This document shows, piece by piece, positions 35,736-51,519 of a stretch of 64,000 nt of DNA. The DNA is taken from positions 1 through 64,000 of the forward strand of contig JAURVB010003210.1 of NCBI GenBank assembly GCA_033002965.1. The letters are read 5' to 3'. The notes beneath the pieces were generated by a model, which saw only the letters and a list, made by a program, of their open reading frames with translations, had not been told where the DNA came from and searched no databases. Position numbers and translations under genes: made by a program. This DNA is from Piper betle (Eukaryota; Streptophyta; Magnoliopsida; Piperales; Piperaceae). Numbering within the stretch: position 1 is the stretch's first letter; each line of letters begins with the position of its first letter.

Positions 35736-36442
35736 TAAATGCAAATTAATGGGTATAAATCATTCACTCAAATGTAATTAATCAATCTTAAAATTTATAT
35801 GCACATTAGTTTTCACTTGGGCTGGGTTAGTATAAGTGACCTAAGACTATTTCTGAGGGTGAGTTGTGAAAAAGAGGAATTCCATGAAAAAAATTCAATG
35901 GACAATATTTTTTGAAGAAAAAAATAATAAAATATTAAAATTTATAAAGCCTAATAAAAGAATTTTAATGACGGAATTTCATAAAAGTGGGTAAACGGTA
36001 ATAAACATCATAAAAATTAGTTTTATATTTAACATCTCTTGATTAAGAATAAAGATGCACTTATAAATCTTCAACTTCATTAATTACTTAAATGTAAATT
36101 AATGGGTCTAAATCATTCATTCAAATGTAATTAATCAAGCTTAAAATTTACATGCACATTAGTTTGCACTTGGGCTAGGGTACTATAAGTGACCTAAGAT
36201 TGTATTTGAAGGTGAGCAGTGAAAAAAGAGGAATTCCACGAAAAATTTCATTGGACAAAATCTTTTGAAGAAAAAATAATGGAATATTAAAATTTATAAA
36301 GCTTAATAAAAGAATTTTGATGACAGAATTTTATAAAGGTGGATAGATTGTAATAGACATTATAAAAATTAGTCTTCTATTTAACATCTCTTGACTAAGA
36401 ATAGAGATGCACTTATAAATCTCCAACTTCATTAATTACTTA
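35736..36442. repeat. 353-bp tandem duplication
   Basis: Copies 35736-36088 and 36089-36442 both start TAAATG(C/T)AAATTAATGGG and end CTTCATTAATTACTTA, matching throughout with scattered changes. Confidence 0.85.
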
Positions 36443-37241
36443 AGTCAAGTCGTTACATTATACTATTAATTGTAGGAAATTTATTAATTTTTTGGCTAAT
36501 CAAAATCAAGCTAATAATTTTAAGATTAAAGTGTAAAGAAATATGAATAATAATATATAGTTGCATTTCATGGGGTAAATATTGTTAACTTCTTTTAAAA
36601 TAATAATAATAATAATATAAAAATTGCCAAAGAGCAAACGAACAAGACATTAGCTAGACTAAAACTTAAGCCCATAGAGGTATGTGCCGGGCTTCTAAGT
36701 CAAGTTGAGCCCATGGGTCTCATAGAATAAGTTTTCGGGGCCAAGTGCCCGGTTCCAAGGACCCTCCATGTGAGACAGTAGCTGGTCCCCATGCTACTTG
36801 CCACTCAATATATATATATAGCAGCGCTGTAATATACCGATTTTTTTACCGGTTCATGCATCGTGGTTGTTGGATTTAGATCTAGCGGCTCATAGCCCCC
36901 CTCCCCACACTCGCTTTAATATGCTGATCCCACAAGCACAACCACCCCCTCCGCCACAGTCCCCTTGGCACCACTCACTGCAGCGCCCCCCCAGGCGGGT
37001 AGGAGGGGCATGTGGGCTATTGAATTTCGATCCAGTAGCCCGCTGACAATGCATACACTGTATGCAACGGAAGGGGATGGTGTTTACCAAAAAAATAATA
37101 ATAAGTGCATGGACCTACCTTTCACTTTATTAAGCCATTATAGAAAATTTTAATAGCATTGATGCAATAAAATAACTTATTTCAGTAATTTTGTGATTTT
37201 TACGATTATATAAAATAAAAATGGTGCCATAAAATTATATA

Positions 37242-37245
<4 letters not shown>

Positions 37246-37291
<46 letters not shown>

Positions 37292-37300
37292 TAAATAAAT
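37246..37300. repeat. Compound (AT)n/(AAAT)n microsatellite
   Basis: An AT run directly followed by about five AAAT units. Confidence 0.9.
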
Positions 37301-39489
37301 CAGATGTTAACCACCGGGATTCATGGCACGCTACACTAGGCTAGTAATGAAGTGGGGGACACCAAAATAAGTAACATCGAAATGTTCTCCTTTCGTACGT
37401 ACACTGCCAAGTACGTCTTTTCTAGGAATAAATAGGAGTATAAATTCCCTCTTCATAATTTTTTGCACCATGTTAAAGTTCACAAGTGCTTTATTTTTTT
37501 CATTTCCACAAAAACTAGCTTATAAGAAACAAAAGAGAAAACAAAAAAGAAGGATGACGAGACTCTGTTGTAGGCATTTGCATAGAGAGAAAGAAGGAAG
37601 GGTTGATTGATTTTGTAACATTTCAATTTTATTGTCTAGCGGAAAACTAAAATACGATGTTAAAAATTTATAAAGTTAATAATTTTACGTACCAACTTTA
37701 TGAAAATAAATTTAAAAAATATATAAACAAATTTAAAAAACATAGGCTAAAGCACTCAATTAAACTAAATTTTGTTTAATATTTTAATGTAATAAAATAT
37801 ACACATTAAAATATAGTTAATGTATAAGTATGTTGATATACAATTAACTTGAATGACAAATTTTCACAAACTTAGGAACTAAAGATCATGTTGAAAAACT
37901 CAACCAAATAGTTATTTCACACAATTTTCCCTCCTTTGAATTGAAAAAAATATACTTATATAAACATGAAAACAGAAAATGAAAGATCATAAGTCATAAA
38001 TATATATATATTTAAAATATAAAAATATAATACATAAAACTTATCGAAAAGAATTCATAAATATTATTAAATTATGTTAATTTAATAATATTTAAATTTT
38101 ATTTTAAAATAAAATAATTGAGTTAGTTTTAAGGTTTTAGCGTGGGAATTGGAATGTATACGTTATCCGAGAGATACATTAATATTATAGTGAGGGCAGT
38201 AGTTGTGGTTGAGTGGGCAGCGAAAGCAGTTTTATAACTATTCTCCCGGTGTCTCTCGCTGATATGTATTGATGACACCATTTTTTTTAACCTCTAATTA
38301 TATTCTCCTTCTTTGTGGTAAGCGTTCCCTTATTATTAGTAAGTTTTAGTATATATGAAAAATACTTGTGTTCTTGCTCGAGAAAAAAATCAATTTTTTT
38401 ATTAAAAAAACTTGGTAAATTTAACTTCTTCTTGAACCAATAATCTCAACCTACATAAGAAACTAATTTCTATTGTTTTCATTTTTTTTTTCCAAAATTG
38501 CAATACGGCAAAGATAAATATTCAACCGAATGGAATTGATTCTTGCAAAAAAGAAGCCCATTAGATTGAGTCAAAATGCAATACGCTAAATATTTCTGAA
38601 AGTGCCGTCATGACTATGATTAATTAAGTGCAACTTCCCACTTGATCTCACTTTCTAAATAATATTCAATAATAGTATTATTTGCGTTCCATCATGTTAT
38701 CCAAATATTATTTTCTATAATTATCATAATTTCAAATTTCTAATTTGACACCAACACCTCTTTGAGAATCTATTACACTATTCAGGTCAAATTAACTCCA
38801 TATGGGTGATTTTGTGTTGATAAGGCTCAACTCCATTTCACTAATCAAGTAATAAAAACTGTTAATTTGTTATTTTAGTTATTAATAATTTAGCTAAATT
38901 AATATTTAAAAAATTGTAGCTTCAAGTTCCTATAAGAGATATATGTGCTCCTATATACTACCTTTATTTGTCATATTAAAAAAATAATGTGTACGCTTCA
39001 AATTAATTGGACTTTGACTCTGAGATTTGATCCCACTTTTTTAACTATGACAATTAGAACCTTTTAAATGGATACTAATTAATCATTATTGCATTGTTTT
39101 ATTCTAATTCTTTCTTCCTTGTACTATCAATTCCTTTTATCCCGTCATCTTTTATGACTCATCTTACAACCCACAAATCTAAATACCATATTGATTAATA
39201 TACCAATTCTGTAGTTAATATGGAGTATATTTGGCTTTGCTAGAGTGAACCGGGTTAAACTAGATTTTAAAATTGTAAATACATTATTTTATAAATATTA
39301 AAAATATATTTTATTATTAATATTTATTTAATACTAATTAAATGTCATGATTTTCAACAAAAAAAATCAAATTTTGCGAAAATTTTGATTTAAAAAGTCA
39401 TGCATGAATGAAAATGATACAAAATTTTAAATTGTATTGGATTTGAATGCAATATGATACAATCAAATAACAGGAGCATAGATGTGACA

Positions 39490-39571
39490 CAGGAGCTAAC
39501 TTTTGGTCAATATTTATAGAAATTTGGAGCCAGGAGCTAACCTTTGGTTAATATTTATAGAAATTTGGAGC
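39490..39571. repeat. 41-bp tandem duplication
   Basis: CAGGAGCTAAC... at 39490 and 39531, each ending AATTTGGAGC. The two copies differ at only a few bases. Confidence 0.85.
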
Positions 39572-41761
39572 ATGAAATGTCTTAAGATTGGTGAAACTCT
39601 CAGTGTGTGTGCACTTTACTATTTATAAATAATACAAGAACATAACCAATCCTTTTGGCATATAATAACAAAATGGTTGAGAGAGGAAAAGATTGACAGA
39701 AAATTTAAAAGCAAAAGAAGGGTATTTTAAAATGAAAAGGCAAAAAAGAAAACCACAACAATGAACAATTTGAATAAAATTATTTGCTTTGAAAAAAAAA
39801 GTACTATATTTTATTTAGGCCTCGAACCGCTGAATTTTTGGATGTATAATTAATTGCCTGGTTTAAAAAAATGTACACCTCAAAACCCCCCAAAAATCCA
39901 CTCTATCTTGTAAATACTTACCAGCACCTTGAAACCCACATATAATTAATTGAGCTCAACAAAAATAAAGATTAGCTGTACACCACCGTATATCATTAAA
40001 TAAAACAAAGTAATCTTTCAATTCCCATTTATCACTTGTTAAAAATTATAAATGACTAAAGATTATACTTTTTTTAAAGTCACAGCACCTTGTGGACATT
40101 TTTCACCAAAAATATATTACTATTTATTAATATTTCATTAATATATATACAGACACACGAGCACGTTCAATGTATAAGATACACATGTAAACTTAATTAT
40201 CGGTCTAATTTAATTTGTAGAACATGGTAATTTTTTTGCTTGATTTTAAGAATTTATTCTAAACACATAAGTAATTTTATATTATTTTATCCATCCAAAT
40301 TAAATATGTTAAATCTTTATTACTCTTTTTTAAAAATTCAATCAAATTTCAGTATTCACTAACACAAATGCGTAATCTTTGTCTTCTACCATAAAAAAAT
40401 GTTTAAAAAAATGAAGTAATTTTTATTATTATCAGGGGTAAAAATTTAGGTAAATTTATAGAAAAGTTAAAAATATCAAATTTTTATAAATACCCTTACA
40501 TTAGTGAGAGTTATGTTTAAGAAATGAAAAATAAATGTTTATAAAATAAATACAGTTGGACCCGACCACAATACTGCCGCCGATCGTATCAGATTGCCAA
40601 GGCTTGGGGGCAGTGGGCACACGATTGTCCACATTCATCATAATGAACATAATTGAGATCGAATCCTTTTTTATTTTTTATTTTTTATTTTAACCTAATA
40701 TGAACTAGGAAGTATAATTTTATCATCATATAAAATTTCCCCATTTTAATTTTCTTACCACCTACTAATATTAAAAACATTCTCCTTTTCCCAATAAAAA
40801 AACTCATCCACATACAAATATTAATCGACCATATAATTCAACTAAAAAAACAAATTGAAAAAAAAATTATATATATCTTTAAATTAGGATATAAACAAGT
40901 TAAATTTGCTTACAAGTATTTTCTTTTTGGCTTGAACTCATGCTTATTAATTTTATACTCGAAAAAATACTCGGCTCGAAATAGATAACTTGTTGAATAG
41001 CGAACAGAATTTTACCTAAGGAGTATTTGGTTAGGCTTGATTTGAAAATTGAATTTGACGCGTTCAAACTCAAAAAAAATAATCGATTTGATTCAGCTCA
41101 TAAATATTATTAAGGTCAAATTAAAATTATATAGCGTTAGAATTTTTTTTGATTTTATATAAATTAAATACGAACTAAATATAAATATTCGGTCAGTTAA
41201 AAAATATATTAAATTAAATAAAAGCCAAGCCCAAATATTAAAATAATGCAGAGATATAATGCAAATAAAGGCTACAGGTAGGAGATGATACAGTGCAGAG
41301 TGAGGTTCGTGTTTTATTTCCCACGGCCCCCAAGCTTCGTCTTCATGTATACATATGGTTGGCTACACCACCGAATTCTTGTCTCCACTCCCTCTCTTCC
41401 CCTCGCACTCTTCTTCTTCTTCTTCTTCTTCTTCTTGCAGTTACAGAGCTTATGAGCAATCATGGAATGCAGCTCCTCTTGCTTCGACTGACCAACTTTT
41501 TCTTATACCATCTTCCCTCTCTCTGCCATTTTTCCTAGCTCCTAGCTCTGTCCCTCCCCTGCTTCTTCTGTTTCTGAGCTTCCTGCTGTCATTTGCCGAG
41601 CTGTCTTGACCTGGGCAGCTCTGTTTTCTGCCACTGTCTGTTTGATCAGCTCAGAGTGGAACCATGGTGGGAGTCTGGAAGGACCTCCCCTCCGCAGCAG
41701 GTGAAGCTTGACCCGCAGATTTGCTACTCTCTAGCTGTTTCTGCTTCTGGGCGTGGCGAGG

Positions 41762-43541
41762 ATGGTGAAAACGGGCGCCGACTGCGACAAGGTCGGGGAG
41801 AAGTCGGTAGAAGGCAGGGCCCCCGGCGGTGCGGGCGGCAGCACGGGCTCCGGCCGCGGCGAGGTGGAAAGCGGCCGCTTTTCCCACGAGGGGGAGGCCT
41901 GGCATTCCCCCTACGGCGAGGAGGGGTCTCACGGTCCGGCCGACGGCGGGGTGGCCCGGCGGCCGGACTTGTCGGGGCCGTCGTCGTCGTCGTCGGTGTC
42001 GGCGTGCTGCTCGGATGTGGATTTGGAGGCCGGGGGAGGCGGCGGGGGAGATCAAGGTGAGCTTGGCCAAGGTGGAGAAGGATTGCAGGATTTGCCATAT
42101 GGGGTTGGAGAGCAGCAGCCATGAATCTGGGGTTGCCATTGAGCTTGGTTGCTCTTGCAAGGACGATTTGGCTGCTGCCCACAAGCAGTGTGCCGAGACC
42201 TGGTTCAAGATCAAGGGGAACAAGTAATTTATTTTTTCTTGTTTTGAAGCTTTGATATATGGGAATAATTTCATAGATTTGTTCTATCTCAACAATTTTT
42301 TTTTAGATGAAACATGATCCCAAGTTTTTTAAGTTTAGTTTAAGCAGTAACCAAATAAGTGTGCTAGATTGTGGTTTCTCCTTGAATGAGTTTGTATGTT
42401 AGATTAGCTGATTAGATGGTAGGAAATTTGTATCTCTTTATGTTGTGAATTTTTTGGCTCTGTGGTGTTTTGATGCAATTCTTTCTCTTTTATAGCTCGT
42501 TGCTCTTTTTATTTTTTATGGTTGTTGGTTGCATTTTGTCGTTGAGATTACAGTGACATTATTTTTTTATCACTTGTTTGTTTGTCTTCTCCGTCAACTT
42601 ACAAACTCTTCTACTAAGACTCAATTTTCTTGTGGCAAGTGGCTGGAAGTCGTTGCTCTTCATCGATGTTGCTTAATCAATCCTCATCCTGTTCTTACTG
42701 TTTTGATTAGAGAGGGCTTCTTTTATGTCTACGATGTTAACACTCTTCTTGGCATCTAGTGCTCTTACCAGTTCATGTGTTGGTATGCACATAGACATTG
42801 TCAAATTGCTTAAAATATGTACTTCATAGAATATTGGTTTTGCTGGTGTTTTTTGTCCGATATGATTCCAGATGATCAGATTTCTTACTGAAAAGCAATC
42901 TATTTCCGCTGGCAGTTGGTCCATGGTTGTCATGACAAATGAAATATATATACATATATAGATTTAAGGATTAGAGAATCTAGATACAGAGGAGAAGAGA
43001 GTGAAGAGCTACGTGACTTGGTCATCCCCTGTATCATATCTCTTTTGTTCTGTTAAGAAGCCAAGATTTTGGTTTCACTTCTTGGATCTGATAAATCACC
43101 CAAATTGTCTCTTTCCTTTCAACTGAGTTCCTTTCAAAAGGCATTTGATACTTAATTGTTTAGAATTTGTTCCTCAGCTTGAAGCAAGTGTTGCAATAGG
43201 CAATAAAAGTTCGCAAAAGCATTGCAAACTTAAGTTATATTCTGCACTATTTCAAGTTATTTTCATCTTTGAATGTGGACACTGATCTTGGTATCTCATT
43301 TCACATTCTTGTGATTACCAGAACCTGTGAGATCTGTGGATCCACTGCGAGCAATGTGGCTGGCAATAACGAAACCATCGAGGTGGTGGAAGAATGGAAT
43401 GAAACTACCAATGCTGCACAACCAACCACCCAAGAAACTAGAAGTTTTTGGCGTGGGCATCGTTTCCTGAATTTCCTGCTCTCTTGTATGGTGTTTGCCT
43501 TTGTGATTTCCTGGCTTTTCCACTTCAATGTTCCTGCATAG
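41762..43541 (+). CDS. RINGv (MARCH-type) E3 ubiquitin ligase, membrane-anchored, with a frame problem
   Basis: Two exons, 41762-42223 and 43322-43541, split at AA/A of a lysine codon (GNK/TCEIC) by a GT-AG intron. The RINGv (C4HC3) domain is complete: CRICHMGLES, then LGCSCKDDLAAAHKQC, then WFKIKGNKTCEICG. A C-terminal hydrophobic segment (FLNFLLSCMVFAFVISWLF) predicts a tail anchor. The N-terminal part is low-complexity and ends SVSACCSDVDLEAG, as in relatives. It is read in a frame one base off from the RINGv frame, which starts EIKVSLAKVEKD; the switch lies in the G run at 42044-42048, and one G fewer would join the two. Such proteins transfer ubiquitin to membrane substrates. The family call is firm. 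Whether the extra G is real is unknown. Confidence 0.85.
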
Positions 43542-45438
43542 ACAACCAAAGACTTTACTAAGCTGCTGTTCTTCATCATCCAACACAAGGTTAATGCATG
43601 ATGCGCTCATCAAAGAAGAGGAAGGAAAAACATGGTGCAATTCATTTATTTGATTGGCATAATACAGGGTAACTCCTGAACCTGTTCATTTATGCATACT
43701 GTGATTCGATCTGGAGGCTCTGCAAGTTCAGTCATCTTGGTTGCTGTTTTCTTTTCCTGCTTCAACTTTTCTCCCAAACGGCTTTTGTTGCTTGCATTGT
43801 AGTCTTATAGCAAGGTATACGTATAGAGGTTTAAGGTGATTGAAATGCGGTTCTATCACAAGAATGTAATATTATGCTCGACATGGTTACAGATTGTTTA
43901 GATTTTCAGACTTATAATCTCGTCCAACCATGTCCTTTCTCTTGAAATCTCTGCTCTTAGAATGTAAAATATCTTTCATGCTGTAGCTCTTTGTCCTCGT
44001 TCCCTATCATCATGTTGTTGGTAGCGTGGGGAATCATTGATGGGCGTTTATCATTGCATTTCCTCCGCGTGGGTAAATCTGTGCTGTCATAAAATTACCC
44101 ATCTCTCTTTGAACGGGCTTGAATCTGCTGTGAGGCTGCCTCGGATCCCAGACAGTTCTGTCAGACGAGCTAAGAGCCTAAGACAGTGTACCCGACCTGC
44201 AGCAAGAGGCCAATCTATGAATCACCAGCTTTGTGTGTACTATTCTGAGTGGTTAATGAAGCTTTTTTTTTCTTGGAGTATGTTAGTAAAAAAACTACTG
44301 AGAAGCCGAAAAATCTTGTAACTGCACTTGTGTACTTATTTAAGGTTGTCGTTGATTTACTTTGCGCCACATTGGGTACCGCTCTCTAATAATGAACGCC
44401 TACATCATGTGCTACTGGAAAAACCTTTGTATGAATTATAATAAGCAAAAGAATGTAATCTTTGGCTTCTTTTTAGGCGATACTCGAGCATTGAATATTT
44501 AGCTTGATTTTGGGTGTGTTCTTAGTTGTCTCTCACAAATTATAAAACAAAATGCTTCCTACAATCCTGAATTCTTAGGCATAAGCTTGTTGTGTTGCTG
44601 GGTTTCTTTCATTTTGATGGCCGAAATCCGTGAACAGCTAGCCGTAGTCTTGAAGAAGAAAGCTCATCCCTTGCCGGGAAGGTTATTATCGACTTGTTTG
44701 TCTTGTGAAGTTTTAGACAAAAAGCTTAACTAAAACAAGAATCTCAAAAAGGGAGATGGGTATAATCGTGTTAAAGCAGGGAAGAAAACATGTTGATTTT
44801 GACTAGACAAGAAAGAAGCAGCGTGAGAATGTGACAATTTCTTACACCGAATATTGGTCATTGCAGTCCTCAAAAAAGAGGGTGTTTGGTGAAAGCATCC
44901 AACTTTAACAACGGGATATATAATGAGTGAGTTACGAAATTTGTGGTAGTTTTATTTGTTGGAAAACTAAAAACTATTAAAAAAATTAAAAGAGCTCAGG
45001 GTAAATGTATAATCCTCTAAGCCAGATAAAAGTTACAGCCAGACAACCTCGTTAAGACTGTACGAACAGAAAACTTCATTACAACTAAAATTAGAGGTAG
45101 ATGCCATCCCTAAATCTTCTATACTCAAAGCTAAAATTTTGGTTATATGTTTTACTTTTGGGCATCAGGTCCCAAATATTTCAGAGTTTCAAGGTACTCA
45201 TCGGCATGATGCAGCTTATACAGAACAAGATTATCTTCAACCGTTTTTCACTTGAAACGCGCGTGTATTTTCAAAACAATAGCACAGATATAGTAGAAAA
45301 TGAATATGTTAATTATAAAAAAAATCTCAGTGTCAAACTCGTCAACAAACCATAAATAATGAGAATGAAAAAATGGCCACGCAATTAAGCTACAGGACGC
45401 CGGATAAGAGAAATATGTGGGCAACTTACATATACAAT
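43542..45438. other. 3' spacer between the RINGv and BSK genes
   Basis: The two genes converge here. It contains their 3' UTRs and no recognisable gene. An open frame at about 44037-44321 has no known motif. Confidence 0.4.
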
Positions 45439-48842
<3,404 letters not shown>

Positions 48843-51519
48843 ACTCCTCCCACAGGAGAACTTCTGTGGTTTCAAACAAAGATTTCAAAGGATTGAAAGC
48901 TGGGATTTGGGAGAAGCAAAGAGTGGTTATGTGTGTATATGTTGTGTATATATATATAGATATTGGTTTTATTTTGTTTGATTGGGGACAGCTTATAAGG
49001 GGGTGTTTTTATGATATTTTGTCCTAAAATGCATGCCACTTGGGGATGAGATAGAACATACTGCAGTGTTCATGTAACATGTCATATGGGTTATGGGTTA
49101 TATCTTTTCTTGGATGGCCCCTACTTGGACTTCTTGAGGTTTCTTACCTACTTACAATATGAAAAATTACTTATGCTTGTGGCATTGATTCTTGTGTATT
49201 ATATTACTCAAAGGCGAGGACAAGTGTCAAAATAAGCATCATTAAAATTAGGACGGCTAAACGAATTAGTGAGCCAAATTTAATTTGTGTTTGAATTCGA
49301 CTTGAGATTAAATGAATTTTAAATATATATATATATATGTTCGAAATTAATTCGAATATTTTTTATGTTCTTCCAGTTCGACTCGAGTTCAAATATTAAT
49401 TTTGACGAAATTAAAATTAGTTTAATTATAAAGTCGGAAGTAACTCACGAACAAACTCGATTATAAGATTAAAAGCAATTCACAGTCTAACTTGCTCAAT
49501 TTGCAACGTTAATAAAAAGGCAATCACAGCCGCCGGAATGATCCAATTCAGCCAATTGATTTATGATTCTTACGTTTAGGCGACGCACTCAAATTCATGT
49601 GTGATTATATGGCTGTGGAGCTGATAAAATGCACGCAATTATTGAGCCCAGACGGGTCACGTCCGCAGCTCAAAAGGTGTTAGCCTACACATTTGTCCAT
49701 GCTTTCCCTTCCATCTATTTCCCTCTGTTTCCCTCCGTTGGAAGACAAACCTTTGCCGAGCAACACATACAATACAATGCATGAAGAAAGAGGACGTAAA
49801 TGTGTAGGCTAGTGTAGCCTAAAAGACATGAATCAAAAGGCCAACCACAGCTGCCTCGTTCGTATATATGATGCCCACATGATGTGTCCCAGTCATGAAC
49901 ATGAACCCAGAGGTTGGAAAATTGGAGTCTTGTAGTAATGTGTTTCGTGTATCATGTTGGATGGGCCAAAAGGCTTGATAAACGTGAGGCCAAACAGCTC
50001 ATCTTCACGCTTGTCCAGCAATTTGCCGCTGCAAAGAAGGACATGGCATCTCCTTGCTAGCAGGCCCTGCGCTGTTGCGGCAGATGAGTAGGTGCTGCCT
50101 TTAGCAGACACCATTGTTGTTGCATTCCTCTTGAAAAGCAGATTACACTTTTACAAAAGGAGAGGGAAAGCATAGCATAATAATGATCAACTAGTGTTGG
50201 GCTCTCAATATAATTGGTTACGCTTGCATTGTTGTCTGGAGTTTATAATACACATGGAGACCATCCGAGTTTGAAAACAAGGAGAAGACATGAAAATAAC
50301 GAAGACAGAATGATTTAACAAAGTTCGGCAAGATTTTTATGAACAAATTTAGAAAATTACAAGTCTTCGATCGATCGGCCACTGCATGCTCTAATGTTGG
50401 CCAAAGTGTGTAATGAAAAGACTCACCAACAGCAAATAATTTAAGCCTATATATGAGGCTCCACAAATCCAATGTTTGAGCAAAATGTGCTCACCATGTG
50501 TGCTGTTTTTGCGTCCAATATTCTTTCCTCTCTTCACTGCCACATGGTAATCAAAAGATATATCAGTTATCTTTTCAAAGTAGATAATATAGTTTTAGAC
50601 AGTGGTAACATAGATCATATCATTCCTATACAACAAATACAGGTCTGCTGGATTCTAACAACAGATTAATATACTCAAAAAGAATGCCCACTAATTCTAA
50701 CTCTACACCTTGGTTAAATAATTTTAAAACAAATGCAATTTTTTGTAATATATATATATGTGTGTGTGAGGTCTCTTTGACTTTCATAATTCTAATAAAA
50801 TGCCCCAGACATGAACTTCCTGTTCTCTTACTCATTTAGCTAATATACTTGCATATATTTAGCTCCAAAGATGTACAAATGGGCTTTAAAAATAACAATA
50901 AAAAACAAATGGACTAACACTTGTAATCCATATAACTGTTATGTGTTTTCATCAGAGGTTGACATTATTCATACAATTTTTGCTCTCCAACCAATTGCAT
51001 AGACATGATGTGCTTTCATGATGTGAGTGTCTTCTCTTTTTTAATAATCTAGGTGTATAATATCACTAGTTGAATGCTTTGATTTTGATTTATTATTAGA
51101 TCCAACATTGATCATGATAAGGCCCATAACTATAAGCACAAACATCATAATTCACCAGAGTATAGAACTATGAATCATGCATCATTCGTGAAGACCTGAC
51201 TACTTGCTAGTAAACTACAGTGAAAAGTTATAAATTCCCACTAGTCTCGGAATCTGCACGAATTGGCTATCAGAAAAAAAAGTTTAAGACAGGAATTCGG
51301 CCAATACTTTTATGTAGCCAGAAGCCTAAACAATGGAGGGTCGACTTTAAAAAACACCCGATCATCAAAATTTTATCATTTATAATTAAATAAATCTTAA
51401 TTTAAGGATATTGTTTCGGACACCCTTTGATACTACGGGAAGAAGAATCTGATGAGACATTAAAGTAAACAAAAGCTTTTCAAAAATGCTTTGCAATATC
51501 AATAATAACAACTTTTGAA
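48843..51519. other. Spacer between the BSK gene and the UGT pseudogene
   Basis: Contains the BSK promoter, a decayed MITE relative (49249-49511) and a 73-codon minus-strand open frame at 49893-50114 (starting MVSAKGSTYSSAATAQGLLA) that I do not recognise and do not call as a gene. The rest is AT-rich. Confidence 0.35.
49249..49511. mobile_element. Decayed relative of the 62.5-kb hAT MITE
   Basis: The left end (TAGGACGGCTAA...GTGAGCC) and right end (TTGCTCAATTTGCAACGTTA) resemble the terminal repeats of the intact element at 62465-63086, and the interior has the same TTCGA/CTCGA-rich words. Flanking 8-mers ATTAAAAT and ATAAAAAG match at six of eight positions, a possible eroded target-site duplication. 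Confidence 0.4.

Larger units (their letters stand above)
34453..41761. other. 7.3-kb gene-poor spacer
   Basis: AT-rich sequence with a 353-bp tandem duplication (35736-36442), a compound microsatellite (37246-37300), a 41-bp duplication (39490-39571) and a C-rich island at 36890-37030 of unknown origin. The final ~450 bases, with a TTC-repeat tract around 41410-41436, are the likely promoter and 5' UTR of the RINGv gene. No other gene is supported. Confidence 0.4.

Noticed and set aside
36890..37030. C-rich island that might be a gene or element end.
   Set aside because: Too short, no open frame of note, no terminal repeats or duplication found.
41651..42274. 207-codon minus-strand open frame over the RINGv first exon.
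   Set aside because: Antisense of a GC-rich coding exon; no domain.
44037..44321. 94-codon open frame downstream of the RINGv gene.
   Set aside because: No motif, no neighbour logic, in probable 3' UTR or spacer.
49893..50114. 73-codon minus-strand open frame with a normal-looking composition.
   Set aside because: I do not recognise it, and there is no splice or family evidence; mentioned in the spacer entry only.
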